From Shimia sp. (GTDB lineage Bacteria > Pseudomonadota > Alphaproteobacteria > Rhodobacterales > Rhodobacteraceae), in NCBI RefSeq assembly GCF_022448905.1, contig NZ_JAKVCW010000004.1, positions 62,001 through 126,000 of the forward strand: DNA of 64,000 nt, given 5' to 3'. The translations under genes and the position numbers were made by a program. Below are positions 28,712-37,477 of this stretch, one piece after another. Position 1 is the first letter of the stretch. Each line of letters begins with the position of its first letter. The notes below the pieces were generated by a model. That model was not told the origin of the DNA, searched no databases, and saw nothing but the letters and a program-made list of their open reading frames with translations.

Positions 28712-29919
28712 GTACCAGGCTTTGCGATCGTGATTTGTGTCACGTCGCAGCTTCCACTGCGAAACGCCGCAGCACAAGAGGTCAGATAAAAATTCCACAT
28801 ACGGCGGAAGCGCTCATCAAAGCCCATGCCCTGAATCCGGTCCCAATGATCGTTAAACGTCTCATGCCATCGACGCAGAGTCTGGCTGTAGCTTTGACCA
28901 AACTCAATGGAGCCCGCCACGGTAAGGCCGGCCTTCTTGACCTCTTCACGCAAGGCGGTTGGACTCGGCAACATGCCGCCCGGGAAGATGTACTTCTGAA
29001 TGAAATCAACACCTTTGCGATACTGCTCAAACCGTTGTTCGGTCAGCGTGATAATCTGAAGTGTGGCCTTCCCACCGGGTTTCAACCGGTCGCGCACCGA
29101 TTCAAAATAGACCGGCCAGTATTTCTCGCCCACCGCCTCGAACATCTCGATGCTGGCAATCCCGTCGTAGGTCGCAGTTTCGTCGCGATAGTCCTGAAGC
29201 TTGAAGTCGACCATGTGAGAAAGCCCAGCCTTTTCAATTCGTTCTTCGGCGTACTTCAACTGCTCTTCGGAAATCGTCAATCCGGTGACTTTCAAACCCC
29301 GCTCCTTGGCGGCGTATTCGGCAAACCCACCCCAGCCACAGCCAATTTCCAGCACATGATCGCCGGGTTTCACCCCCATCTGGTCCACCATGCTGGCGTA
29401 TTTGGCGGTCTGCGCATCCTCCATGCTTTCCTGACCGGTCTCAAAAATGGCGGAGGAGTAGGTCATCGTGTCATCGAGCCACAGCCCGTAAAACTCGTTG
29501 CCCAGGTCATAATGATAGCTAATGTTTTTCTTGGCCTGCGCTTTGGTGTTGGTGTTCATCCAATGGCGCAGCCGTTCAAAGGCGCGCACAAAAAACATGC
29601 CGGGAAACCCGTCGCGCAGTGTGTCATTGTCAGTGCGCAGGAAATCACAGAAGGCTTGCAAATCCGGGCTGCTCCACCAGCCTTCCAAATAGGCTTCACA
29701 AAACCCAAGCTCGCCTTCCCGCATCAGGCGGGCAAAAGTGTCGTCATTGTGCACGTGCATCTCACACACCGGCCCGGGTTTTGGTCCTTCCGCCCGGAAC
29801 TTGCGCCCGTCTTGCATGACAAAATCAATTCGCCCGTGGTTGATCTTCTGCGCGGTTTCAAACACCGCGGCAAAATACCGTGGCAGGTTTGCTTCCCCTT
29901 TGGTCGATGTCAGGTACAT
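28708..29919 (-). CDS. Cyclopropane-fatty-acyl-phospholipid synthase family methyltransferase
   Basis: SAM-dependent methyltransferase of 403 aa that would act on the double bonds of membrane phospholipids. Blocks: KKNISYHYDLGNEFYGLWLD (the HYD.GN.FY motif of CFA synthases), MTYSSAIF, VLEIGCGWGGFAEYAA (SAM motif I), GLTISEEQLKYAEERI and SIEMFEAVGEKYWPVYF. It is first in a probable cfa-trgA-trgB-cysK unit. Cyclopropane formation and tellurium methylation are both conceivable links to the trg genes, but unproven. Confidence 0.88.
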   Translation of the reverse strand: MYLTSTKGEANLPRYFAAVFETAQKINHGRIDFVMQDGRKFRAEGPKPGPVCEMHVHNDDTFARLMREGELGFCEAYLEGWWSSPDLQAFCDFLRTDNDTLRDGFPGMFFVRAFERLRHWMNTNTKAQAKKNISYHYDLGNEFYGLWLDDTMTYSSAIFETGQESMEDAQTAKYASMVDQMGVKPGDHVLEIGCGWGGFAEYAAKERGLKVTGLTISEEQLKYAEERIEKAGLSHMVDFKLQDYRDETATYDGIASIEMFEAVGEKYWPVYFESVRDRLKPGGKATLQIITLTEQRFEQYRKGVDFIQKYIFPGGMLPSPTALREEVKKAGLTVAGSIEFGQSYSQTLRRWHETFNDHWDRIQGMGFDERFRRMWNFYLTSCAAAFRSGSCDVTQITIAKPGT

Positions 29920-29982
29920 AGTGTCCCCCTCTTCCCTGTGTGCCCTAAATGCTAAGCGCGACCAGCGCCTTACGGCAAGTTT

Positions 29983-31392
29983 TTATTGTGATTTGAAGGT
30001 TTCATAGGCTTTGAGCGCGGCGTCTCGCCCTGCGCTCAAAGCCACGATTGGTGCTGCGAGCGGTGTTTCAAACACCGGCAGCCAACTGCGCGGGATTGCC
30101 TGCATAAATGCCTGCGCCCCCTCTGATTGCGGATCCAGCCAGTACCGACGGTAATCCCTATCACCGTCAAATTTCTCGGCCTGCGTGTCCGGATTGAAGA
30201 TGCGGAAATACGGCGCTGCATCGGGGCCGCACCCGGCCACCCATTGCCAGCCCATGGCATTAGACGCCGGATCCCAATCCACCAGACAGTCTGCAAACCA
30301 GGCAAGCCCCAAACGCCAGTGCATCCTCAGGTGTTTGGTTAGGTAGCTCGCCACAATCATGCGTGCCCGATTGTGCATCTTGCCGGTCACATAGAGTTCC
30401 CGCATGGCAGCATCGACCACCTCGATACCCGTGCGCCCCTGGCACCAAGCGAAAAAGAACGGGTCGCTGGCGTTTTCATGCCAATGAAACAGCGCCCAGT
30501 CTTCCCGCCAGTTCTTTTTGTCCATGTCCGGATAGTGCCACAACAAATGCCAGGCAAACTCGCGCCAAACCACTTCCTTCAGGAAATGCTCCGCACCAGC
30601 AGCCCCTTCCTGCATGCGCCGCCGCCCGCCGTGCCACATCTGCGCGGGGCTGATCTCACCAAAGGTCAGCGCATCGGACAGGTCCGACGTCGCAGCCTCG
30701 CCAAGAAAATCCCTCTGCGCCTTATAGCCATCGGCTTTGGTTTCCAGAAAGCACGCCAGCTTCGCTTGTGCGGCCTCTTCGCCCGCTTGCACCTGTCCGG
30801 CGACAACCTCAAACCCAGACCTCATATCTACACCCAGCTGCCAGTCTTCCAGCGCATCGCTCTCTGGCCATTGCGTCGGCGCGACCAACTTAGGGACTGG
30901 CAAGCACGGGGCCACGTCCCGATGCCGCACGGCTTTCCAAAACGGCGTATACACCCGATACGGCCCGCCCTGCCCGGTCTTCACGGACCACGGCTCAAAT
31001 AGCAACGCGCCGATGAAACTCTCCGCTTTTAGCCCAGCGTCCTTGGCTGCCACTTTCACCTCAGTGTCACGTTCAACCGACGCCGGATCATAGGCCCGGC
31101 TCCAAAAGATCGCATCCGCACCACTCTCCGTAGCCAGCTCCTGCAACACCGGCCAGGCTGCACCTCGCCGCAGGACAAGGCGCATCCCCCGCGCCTCAAG
31201 ATCCTGCGACAAGGCTCTCAGCGACAGCAGCAAACGCAGTTTTGCCGCCGCACCGAGGCTTTCAAATATGGGATCGAGCACAAACACCGGCAAGACGGGC
31301 CCGCGTGCTGCGGCCGCTGTCAAAGCGGCATGATCACAAAGCCGCAAATCACGGCGAAACCACAAAATGGTCAGGGATTCAGGTGTTGTCAT
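29983..31392 (-). CDS. phrB: Deoxyribodipyrimidine photo-lyase (cryptochrome/photolyase family)
   Basis: Light-dependent repair of UV-induced pyrimidine dimers. 469 aa from ATG 31392. N-terminal antenna-binding domain begins ILWFRRDLRLCDHAAL. The FAD-binding helical domain includes the MWHGGRRRM region, FLKEVVWREFAWHLLWHYP, TGIEVVDAAMRELYVTGKMHNRARMIVASYLTKHL and NAMGWQWVAGCGPDAAPYFRIFNP. These are class I CPD photolyase patterns. A marine surface lifestyle fits. It is transcribed alone or with the cfa operon, 63 bases upstream of it. Confidence 0.93.
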   Translation of the reverse strand: MTTPESLTILWFRRDLRLCDHAALTAAAARGPVLPVFVLDPIFESLGAAAKLRLLLSLRALSQDLEARGMRLVLRRGAAWPVLQELATESGADAIFWSRAYDPASVERDTEVKVAAKDAGLKAESFIGALLFEPWSVKTGQGGPYRVYTPFWKAVRHRDVAPCLPVPKLVAPTQWPESDALEDWQLGVDMRSGFEVVAGQVQAGEEAAQAKLACFLETKADGYKAQRDFLGEAATSDLSDALTFGEISPAQMWHGGRRRMQEGAAGAEHFLKEVVWREFAWHLLWHYPDMDKKNWREDWALFHWHENASDPFFFAWCQGRTGIEVVDAAMRELYVTGKMHNRARMIVASYLTKHLRMHWRLGLAWFADCLVDWDPASNAMGWQWVAGCGPDAAPYFRIFNPDTQAEKFDGDRDYRRYWLDPQSEGAQAFMQAIPRSWLPVFETPLAAPIVALSAGRDAALKAYETFKSQ

Positions 31393-31456
31393 TAGGTTGC
31401 CCAAGCCCCGCCTTCAGTGTCCTTTCAAACACTTACGGCGCCGCGTGGGCCATGGA

Positions 31457-32677
31457 TCACAAAACTGCGTCGAGCGCAGCGATCAATTTCTGCACTTCGT
31501 TTTCGCTGGTGTAATGCACAAAGCTCACCCTCAAAACACCGTGATCGGTATCAACATGCATGCCCTCAAGCGCGCGGTTGGCGTAAAAATCGCCACCGCC
31601 CGCCATCACGCCGTGGCCGGCCAGTTGCGCAGCCAGGGCCTCACCCGGCGCATTGGCCACCAAAGCCACCGTCGGCGCCCGTTTGGCCGCGTCTGTCGGC
31701 CCGATCAGCCGCACCGAGTTCTTGGAAGCAGCGTAGTCCAACACCGGCTGCAGAAGCTTTACTTCATGGTCCCGCATCAGGTCATGCACCGCCGCACCGG
31801 TGGCCACAGGCGTTTCCCCCATGATCCCGTGATGGGCCGCCAAAGCCTCAATATAGTCTACCATACCCGCGCTGGCCGCAACTTGTGCATGATCCGGCCC
31901 CGCCGGTGTGAACCGCTTATACAGGCTGTCGCCGTTGAAATAGTGCCCTTGGTTGGGCAGCATGGTCCCGATATTGCGCCGGATCACCATGATGCCCTGA
32001 TGTGGGCCATAGGTTTTGTAGGCGGAGAACAGATAGATATCCGCCCCCATGCCGCCCACATCCGGCAGTCCATGCGGGGCATAGCTCACGCCATCAACGC
32101 AAACAAACGCCCCCGCCGCATGGGCCAATGCGGTGATCTTGGCCACCGGATTGATCTCACCAACAACGTTGGAGCAATGCGGAAAACACACCAGGCGCAC
32201 CCGATCATCCAGCAGCTCCATCAGCTTTTCAGGATCGAGATGACCGGTTTCTGGATCAATCTTCCATTCGCGGATCTCAATGCCGTCTTCTGCCAACCGC
32301 CGCCACGGGCCAGAGTTGGCCTCATGATCCTGATTGGTCACAATGATCGCATCCCCCGGGTCCATCCACTGCCGAAACGCCTGCGCCAAAACATAGGTAT
32401 TTTGCGTGGTTGACGGCCCAAAGGAGACCTCCTCCGTCTCCACCCCCATGAGGGCTGCCAGACGCGCACGGGCTTCGTCCATTTCCGCCCCGCCAAGTTC
32501 GGAGGCCCGATACGGCGCATAGGGCTGCACCTTGCGCTCGCGGTAAAACCGGGTCAGTCGGTCAATCACCTGTGAGGAGGTATAGCTGCCACCCGCATTT
32601 TCAAAAAACGCTTGTCCCTCAAGCGATTGTTCTGAAAACGCCGGAAACTGGCTGCGTACAAAATCTACGTCAAGCAT
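31457..32677 (-). CDS. Cysteine desulfurase-like aminotransferase class V protein
   Basis: PLP-dependent fold-type I enzyme of 406 aa, close to the 'cysteine desulfurase-like' group related to SufS/CsdA. FFENAGGSYTSSQVIDRL at the N-terminus, SFGPSTTQNTYVLAQAF, DQDH-type NQDHEANSGPW and the PLP lysine in YLFSAYKTYGPHQG (about residue 220). I see no obvious catalytic-cysteine loop of classical NifS/SufS enzymes, so the reaction is uncertain. GGGGAGG ribosome site upstream. It stands between the photolyase and HIT genes, not in an isc/suf cluster. Confidence 0.8.
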   Translation of the reverse strand: MLDVDFVRSQFPAFSEQSLEGQAFFENAGGSYTSSQVIDRLTRFYRERKVQPYAPYRASELGGAEMDEARARLAALMGVETEEVSFGPSTTQNTYVLAQAFRQWMDPGDAIIVTNQDHEANSGPWRRLAEDGIEIREWKIDPETGHLDPEKLMELLDDRVRLVCFPHCSNVVGEINPVAKITALAHAAGAFVCVDGVSYAPHGLPDVGGMGADIYLFSAYKTYGPHQGIMVIRRNIGTMLPNQGHYFNGDSLYKRFTPAGPDHAQVAASAGMVDYIEALAAHHGIMGETPVATGAAVHDLMRDHEVKLLQPVLDYAASKNSVRLIGPTDAAKRAPTVALVANAPGEALAAQLAGHGVMAGGGDFYANRALEGMHVDTDHGVLRVSFVHYTSENEVQKLIAALDAVL

Positions 32678-32714
32678 CGGATACCTCCCCTGAATTGACC
32701 CGCACCAAACCGCC

Positions 32715-32742
32715 GTTTCCCGGCGGGGTCAAGCCGGGAAAC
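32715..32742. repeat. Ten-base inverted repeat after the HIT gene
   Basis: GTTTCCCGGC (32715-32724) / GCCGGGAAAC (32733-32742), loop GGGGTCAA. It lies just past the HIT stop (minus strand) and before the desulfurase-like gene. There is no T-run, so terminator function is only possible. Confidence 0.55.
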
Positions 32743-32760
32743 AGGCGCACGCCGCGACGT

Positions 32761-33177
32761 TTACGCCAGCGCCGCGCGGATTTTGTCAGCCTGCGCTTTG
32801 AGCACGGCAAAATCCGCCATCGTGCCCGGTGGGCGCAGCTTCACCCCCTCGTGGCGCGGCAACACGTGGTAATGCAGGTGAAACACCTCCTGCCCCCCGG
32901 CTGCCTCGTTGAACTGCTGCACGGTCACGCCTTCAGCGCCAAAGGCCTGCATCACCGCATGGCCCATCTTTTGCACAGTCTTCAAACAGGCAGTCAGCTG
33001 TTCTGGTGTGGCGTCCAGCATGTTGCGGCAGGGTGATTTCGGAATGATCAGACAATGCCCATCCGCGCGCGGCATGATGTCCATAAACACATAGGTGTCG
33101 TCATCCTCATAAAGCTTCTCGCTCGGGATTTCGCCCCGCAGGATTTTTGCAAAAATATTGTCGTTGTCATAGTTCAT
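32761..33177 (-). CDS. HIT family protein
   Basis: Nucleotide-binding hydrolase of the histidine-triad superfamily (138 aa), usually acting on AMP-lysine or dinucleoside polyphosphates. NIFAKILRGEIPSEKLYEDDD is the typical N-terminus and HLHYHVLPR contains the H-x-H-x-H triad with the catalytic histidine. Strong AAGGAGG ribosome site. It lies downstream of acuI, past a terminator-like hairpin, and need not belong to the DMSP operon. Confidence 0.92.
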   Translation of the reverse strand: MNYDNDNIFAKILRGEIPSEKLYEDDDTYVFMDIMPRADGHCLIIPKSPCRNMLDATPEQLTACLKTVQKMGHAVMQAFGAEGVTVQQFNEAAGGQEVFHLHYHVLPRHEGVKLRPPGTMADFAVLKAQADKIRAALA

Positions 33178-33202
33178 GGCGCACCACCTCCTTCAGACAT
33201 GC

Positions 33203-33231
33203 AAAAGGCGGGCAAGTTGCCTCACCCGCCT
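33203..33231 (-). terminator. Terminator after acuI
   Basis: On the minus strand AGGCGGG (33231-33225), loop of 12, CCCGCCT (33212-33206), then TTTTGC. It probably ends the DMSP operon before the HIT gene. Confidence 0.7.
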
Positions 33232-33253
33232 GTTTCACAGTGTTTTCGCGCTG

Positions 33254-34246
33254 TTAGGCGTTCACGTCAACCACAACGCGGCCCTGCACCTGACCTTGCA
33301 GAATGTCAGCGCCCAATTGCGGCAGATCAGACAAGGTGGCCGGTTTGACCATCGCCTCGAGCTTGTCCATCGGTAGGTCTTTGGCAATCCGCTCCCAGGC
33401 GCGCAGGCGGTTGTCATAGGGCTGCATCACGGAGTCGATGCCCAAAAGGTTCACACCGCGCAGCAGGAATGGGATCACCGTTGCGGGCAGCGCTGCCCCA
33501 CCGGCCAAACCCACAGCCGCCACAGAGCCCCCGTACTTCATCTGACCCAGCACCCGCGCCAACATCGCACCACCTACGGCATCCACACAACCCGCCCAGG
33601 TCTCGCTTTCCAGTGGACGCTTCACGGTCTCATTGAGCTCTTCTCGCGCCACGATCTGCGTTGCGCCCAGCGATTTGATGTAATCGCCGCTCTCGGGACG
33701 CCCGGTCACACCGGCCACTTCATAACCAAGGTTTGCCAGGATCGCGACCGCCACAGAGCCTACACCGCCCGCGGCACCAGTCACCAGAACCGGACCATTG
33801 CCGGGCTTCAACCCGTGATCTTCCAGCGCCATCACCGACAGCATCGACGTGAAACCAGCAGTCCCAACAGCCATCGCCTGCTGCGGGGACAGTCCTTCCG
33901 GCAATGGCACCAGCCAATCCGCCTTCACCCGCGCCTTCTGGCCATAGCCGCCCCAATGCGCCTCACCCACGCGCCAGCCGGTCAGCACAACTTTGTCGCC
34001 GGGCTTGTAGCGGTCATCATCAGAGGCCTCGACGGTGCCAGCAAAGTCGATCCCGGGCACATGCGGATACTTGCGCACCAAACCGCCGCCCTTGGCCGAC
34101 AGGCACAGCCCGTCTTTGTAGTTCACCGTGGAGTACTCCACTGCCACCGTGACCTCTGCGTTGGGCAGGTCGTCCAGCGTCAAATCCTTGATCGACGCGC
34201 TTGCCAAACCTTCGTCGTTTTGGTCCATCACCAGTGCTTTGAACAT
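33254..34246 (-). CDS. acuI: Acrylyl-CoA reductase AcuI
   Basis: NADPH-dependent MDR-superfamily reductase converting acryloyl-CoA to propionyl-CoA, which both clears a toxic intermediate and feeds DMSP carbon into propionate metabolism. 330 aa of the YhdH type. VEYSTVNYKDGL, PHVPGIDFAGTVEAS and GDKVVLTGWRVGEAHWGGY at the N-terminus; nucleotide-binding VTGAAGGVGSVAVAI; YGGSVAAVGLAGG. No structural zinc site, as expected for this family. It lies 89 bases after dmdA; linked dmdA-acuI is known in roseobacters. Confidence 0.9.
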   Translation of the reverse strand: MFKALVMDQNDEGLASASIKDLTLDDLPNAEVTVAVEYSTVNYKDGLCLSAKGGGLVRKYPHVPGIDFAGTVEASDDDRYKPGDKVVLTGWRVGEAHWGGYGQKARVKADWLVPLPEGLSPQQAMAVGTAGFTSMLSVMALEDHGLKPGNGPVLVTGAAGGVGSVAVAILANLGYEVAGVTGRPESGDYIKSLGATQIVAREELNETVKRPLESETWAGCVDAVGGAMLARVLGQMKYGGSVAAVGLAGGAALPATVIPFLLRGVNLLGIDSVMQPYDNRLRAWERIAKDLPMDKLEAMVKPATLSDLPQLGADILQGQVQGRVVVDVNA

Positions 34247-34294
34247 CTCATTTCTCCTCTCGCGCCAGGCCGCCGCCCAGCTTTCTCATTCCCA

Positions 34295-34314
34295 AAATAT
34301 CCTCGCCGAAGGCG
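34295..34314. repeat. Dispersed 20-bp intergenic repeat, copy 2
   Basis: Identical over 20 bases to 4113-4132. Here it lies in the 89-base dmdA-acuI gap, and in the opposite orientation relative to the flanking genes compared with copy 1. The shorter CCAAATATCC core recurs near 53431. Confidence 0.75.
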
Positions 34315-34335
34315 GTCCAGCCTCGGCCACCTCCG

Positions 34336-35439
34336 CTATTGCCAGAAGGCCTCATAAACCGTTGCAGGCCGCACCCCATCCGGTGTCACCACATCCACCT
34401 CGGTGCCGGATTTCCAATGGGTCATCCGCACCATGCCGATCGCCACATTGGTGGTGAAATCCGGCGACCAGGCCGCACTGCTCACATTGCCCACGTGATC
34501 GTCGCCATCCATGATCGGCCACAGCTGATCACAAGGCGGCACCGAAGCGTCATGGATTTCAATAGGCCGGATCTGACGTACCGGCCCTTCCTGCGCCACG
34601 CGCAGCAAGGCATCCCGGCCAACACAACCAATCGCGGTGTTGGTGTTGCAAAACCGGCCCAAGCCACATTCATGTGGCGTGTTGTCATCGGTCATGTCGT
34701 TGCCATAACTCAACAACCCACCTTCGATCCGCTCAATCAGGTTGGGGCACCCTGCATAGACATCGAGGTCTTTGCCCGCTTCCATGAGGGCATTCCAAAG
34801 CGGCATGCCGATGTCGCTGCCCTCGACGTAGATTTCAAATCCACCCTGTTTGGAATAGCCAGACCGCGCCACCACAAGGCTACGCCCCTGAAACTCAAAC
34901 CAGCCAAAGCGGAAGAACCGCACATCGCGCACTTTCTCTCCAAACACCCGCGCCATCAGATCGTCCGCCTTCGGACCCTGCACCGCAAGCGGACTGACGT
35001 CTGGCTCATCCACCAGCACATCCAGTCGATAGCCATAGGCGATGCCTTTGACCCACAACAGCAAATCGCTGTCGGCAATCGAAATCCACCACCGATCTTC
35101 GGCGAGTTTCACCGCCACCGGATCGTTCAACATGCCACCGGTCTCATCCACGATCGGCACGTAATAGCACTGCCCCGGCAACATGCCGCGCAGATCGCGC
35201 GGCGTCAGCATCTGCATCAGCTTGCTCGCATCCGGCCCCCGCACTTCCACTTGGCGCTCGACTGCCACATCCCAAACCTGCACAGCCGTTTTGAGGTGGC
35301 GGTAATCCTCTTCCACAGAGCGAAACACCGTCGGCAGCAACATGCGGTTATAGACCGTGTAAGCTTTCACACCGGCCGCCTCGACGCCGTCCGAGAACGG
35401 CGTGCGCCGCAGCCGCCGTGATGGGGAAATCAGAGCCAT
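34336..35439 (-). CDS. dmdA: Dimethylsulfoniopropionate demethylase DmdA
   Basis: Tetrahydrofolate-dependent enzyme that moves a methyl group from DMSP to THF, giving methylmercaptopropionate, the entry to the demethylation route. 367 aa of the glycine-cleavage T-protein (AMT) family. SRRLRRTPFSDGVEAAG at the N-terminus, VQVWDVAVERQVEVRGPDA, MLNDPVAVKLAEDRWW, SGYSKQGGFEIYVE and LLSYGNDMT...PHECGLGRF are the DmdA-type signatures, by recall of the Ruegeria pomeroyi protein. GAGGAGG ribosome site. The start overlaps the DinB gene by 10 bases, placing it fourth in the operon. Confidence 0.92.
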   Translation of the reverse strand: MALISPSRRLRRTPFSDGVEAAGVKAYTVYNRMLLPTVFRSVEEDYRHLKTAVQVWDVAVERQVEVRGPDASKLMQMLTPRDLRGMLPGQCYYVPIVDETGGMLNDPVAVKLAEDRWWISIADSDLLLWVKGIAYGYRLDVLVDEPDVSPLAVQGPKADDLMARVFGEKVRDVRFFRFGWFEFQGRSLVVARSGYSKQGGFEIYVEGSDIGMPLWNALMEAGKDLDVYAGCPNLIERIEGGLLSYGNDMTDDNTPHECGLGRFCNTNTAIGCVGRDALLRVAQEGPVRQIRPIEIHDASVPPCDQLWPIMDGDDHVGNVSSAAWSPDFTTNVAIGMVRMTHWKSGTEVDVVTPDGVRPATVYEAFWQ

Positions 35440-35951
35440 GAAACCTCCTCAGGCATCAAAACCAAATCCGTGTCTTCTGTGTTGCGATCATAGCCGGTTA
35501 GCATGGTATGCACTTGGCCGCGGTGGTGGGTCTGGTGGTTGAACAGATGCACCACACACAGCGCCATCGGCTTGTGCATGTCCTTTTTCAGCATCTGCGC
35601 ATGCCAGCTCAAATCCCCACTCAAGCTTTCGGCGGTAACACTTTCTGCCCACTGCACAATTCTCTGATCCATGCGGGTGCGTTCCTGCGCCCAGATCGCA
35701 AACGTCGGGCACAGCTCCGCATGTTCAGTTGCCGGCTTGGACGGCCCATCCCCGCCGTCCAAGCGGCTCATCCACAGGGCATCACCCCAGAGGATGTGAT
35801 TGATTGTCGCCATGACCGAGCCAAAAAACGCACCGTGATCGGCCCGCAATTCCGCCTCGGTCAGGGTTTCACACGCCGCACGCATCGTCTGGTTTTGCCA
35901 GGCGTTATACTTGGCCATCATCTGGCAGTATTCCGGCGTGATCATCGACAT
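35430..35951 (-). CDS. DinB family protein
   Basis: Four-helix-bundle metalloprotein (173 aa) of the DinB/YfiT superfamily, which includes thiol-dependent transferases and hydrolases. The presumed metal ligands are visible in TINHILWGDALW and NHQTHHRGQVHTM. Reaction unknown. It sits between the DUF1326 gene (5-base gap) and dmdA (10-base overlap), so it is cotranslated with the DMSP demethylase. A role in handling thiol products such as methanethiol or in folate or thiol chemistry is possible but unproven. Confidence 0.83.
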   Translation of the reverse strand: MSMITPEYCQMMAKYNAWQNQTMRAACETLTEAELRADHGAFFGSVMATINHILWGDALWMSRLDGGDGPSKPATEHAELCPTFAIWAQERTRMDQRIVQWAESVTAESLSGDLSWHAQMLKKDMHKPMALCVVHLFNHQTHHRGQVHTMLTGYDRNTEDTDLVLMPEEVSWL

Positions 35952-35956
35952 GGCCG

Positions 35957-36649
35957 TTACCGAGGTCCGTGCCAGTCGATCTGGCAGATCTCAGCAGAGC
36001 GCCCGCCAAAATCCCAAACCCGGCCAAAGGCACGCACGCGGCCTTTGGAGGCTGTCGCCACCGTGATGTCTGGCCCCATCCAGTATTTTGTGTTGGAGAT
36101 CACAATCTCCTCATCTTTGTTTTTGCCTTCAACCGGATAGACCACACCCTCGATCTTCTTGCCGACGGTGATGTGGCGGGTTTTGCCGTCCTCGGACGTG
36201 TCATAAGACACAGGCTGACGCTCCACGCCAATGATCTCTCCCACCAGAACCTGGAACAGACCGGTGGTGCCTTTGGCTTTGCCGCTGAAGATATCCACCA
36301 GCGCGTTGTAAGCCTCGGGGCTGGCGCGATCATCAATGAACAGCGCCACTTTCCAGTTGCCACGGCTCATCATGCCCGGGATCTCGATCAACAGACCGAT
36401 GTTCAACCCGGACAGGTCGACGTCGCCATACTGACCTTCGTCAATCCGCACACCGCCCCAGGTCTGACAATGGCCCTCTGTGGGTGGATGCAGGCCGAGG
36501 CTCACCACGCAGGGGCAGAACACCGTACAGTTACAGTTGAGGATCAGCTCCCCTTTGATGGTCCACGGAATGGTGCCCAGTCCGGATTTCATCGCGTCCG
36601 GATGGCGGTTGTCGATCTTGGCGGGCGCTTGAATGCGATCCGATGCCAT
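35957..36649 (-). CDS. DUF1326 domain protein
   Basis: 230-aa cytoplasmic protein of unknown function. ELILNCNCTVFCPCVVSLG contains the family C-N-C-x4-C-P-C cluster, a likely metal or Fe-S site. A further stretch, TKYWMGPDITVATASKGRVRAFGRVWDFGGRSAE, ends the protein. AAGGAGG ribosome site 7 bases before ATG 36649. DUF1326 genes often sit beside DUF2182 genes, as here (23-base gap), which suggests a two-protein system; no function is established. Confidence 0.83.
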   Translation of the reverse strand: MASDRIQAPAKIDNRHPDAMKSGLGTIPWTIKGELILNCNCTVFCPCVVSLGLHPPTEGHCQTWGGVRIDEGQYGDVDLSGLNIGLLIEIPGMMSRGNWKVALFIDDRASPEAYNALVDIFSGKAKGTTGLFQVLVGEIIGVERQPVSYDTSEDGKTRHITVGKKIEGVVYPVEGKNKDEEIVISNTKYWMGPDITVATASKGRVRAFGRVWDFGGRSAEICQIDWHGPR

Positions 36650-36672
36650 AATGAGTCCTCCTTAAGTGTGCT

Positions 36673-37434
36673 TCACAAGGCGCCCGCCGCCACATAGGCC
36701 GCGCTGCACAACAGCACGAGCCCCAGCGGCTTTGTCACCCAACGCCCGACGTCGGGCAGTTTCTCAAAAATCATGATCAGCGTGGCCAGCCCCATGAAGG
36801 CGATGTTCATCACGCCGCCCACAAAGGCCAACTGCATCAACGCCCAGCAGCAGCCCAGACAAATCAGCCCCAAGCGTAGTCCGTTTTTCCAAGGCCCCTC
36901 GTCCCAATGCTGCATAAAAAACGTCATTGGCATGCGGCACTTGGACAGGCAGGCCTCCTTCATGGGGGAGAATTGATACAGTCCCGCTACCACCAACAAG
37001 AACGCGGAGAAAAACGCCGACCGGCTTTCCCCCAATGCGCCCAGCAGTCCCGCCTGAAACAACACCATCTGCAGCCCTGCGGCCAGTATGGAAAACCCGA
37101 TCCACACCGCCAGATAGCCGCCCACCAGCGCAGAAAACTTCGCGCCTGGCGCTTGGCGCGCCAGATCATCGTAGGTGGCAAAGGCTGGCAAAGCCGTTGG
37201 GGCCATCATCGCGGCGCTCATCACGATCCACATCAGCAACACGCGAGCAAAGCCGCTGGCATCCGGCGTGATCGTGCACAGGCTGACCCAAAAATCCGCA
37301 CCATAAATCGCGTTAAGCTCCCGCATTTCTGCTGGAATAGCCATCAGGAACAGCACAGCCCACGCGGCCAGAATACTGCCAAACAAGGCGAGCCAATGGG
37401 ACCCGGTCATGGAACGAATGCGATCTGCGATCAT
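36673..37434 (-). CDS. DUF2182 predicted metal-binding membrane protein
   Basis: Integral membrane protein of 253 aa with about six or seven helices. WIVMSAAMMAPTALPAF and the cytoplasmic-loop motif YQFSPMKEACLSKCRMPMTFF (K-x2-C-L-x2-C-R) are characteristic of DUF2182. ATG 37434 is preferred over ATG 37443 because the AGGAGG ribosome site lies directly against the upper ATG and about 10 bases from the lower one. First gene of the operon leading to dmdA and acuI; it diverges from the GntR gene across the paired operator. Confidence 0.82.
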   Translation of the reverse strand: MIADRIRSMTGSHWLALFGSILAAWAVLFLMAIPAEMRELNAIYGADFWVSLCTITPDASGFARVLLMWIVMSAAMMAPTALPAFATYDDLARQAPGAKFSALVGGYLAVWIGFSILAAGLQMVLFQAGLLGALGESRSAFFSAFLLVVAGLYQFSPMKEACLSKCRMPMTFFMQHWDEGPWKNGLRLGLICLGCCWALMQLAFVGGVMNIAFMGLATLIMIFEKLPDVGRWVTKPLGLVLLCSAAYVAAGAL

Positions 37435-37477
37435 CGTCGACATTCCTCCTCTTGCCGCGACTCACTTCTTGGGACTA

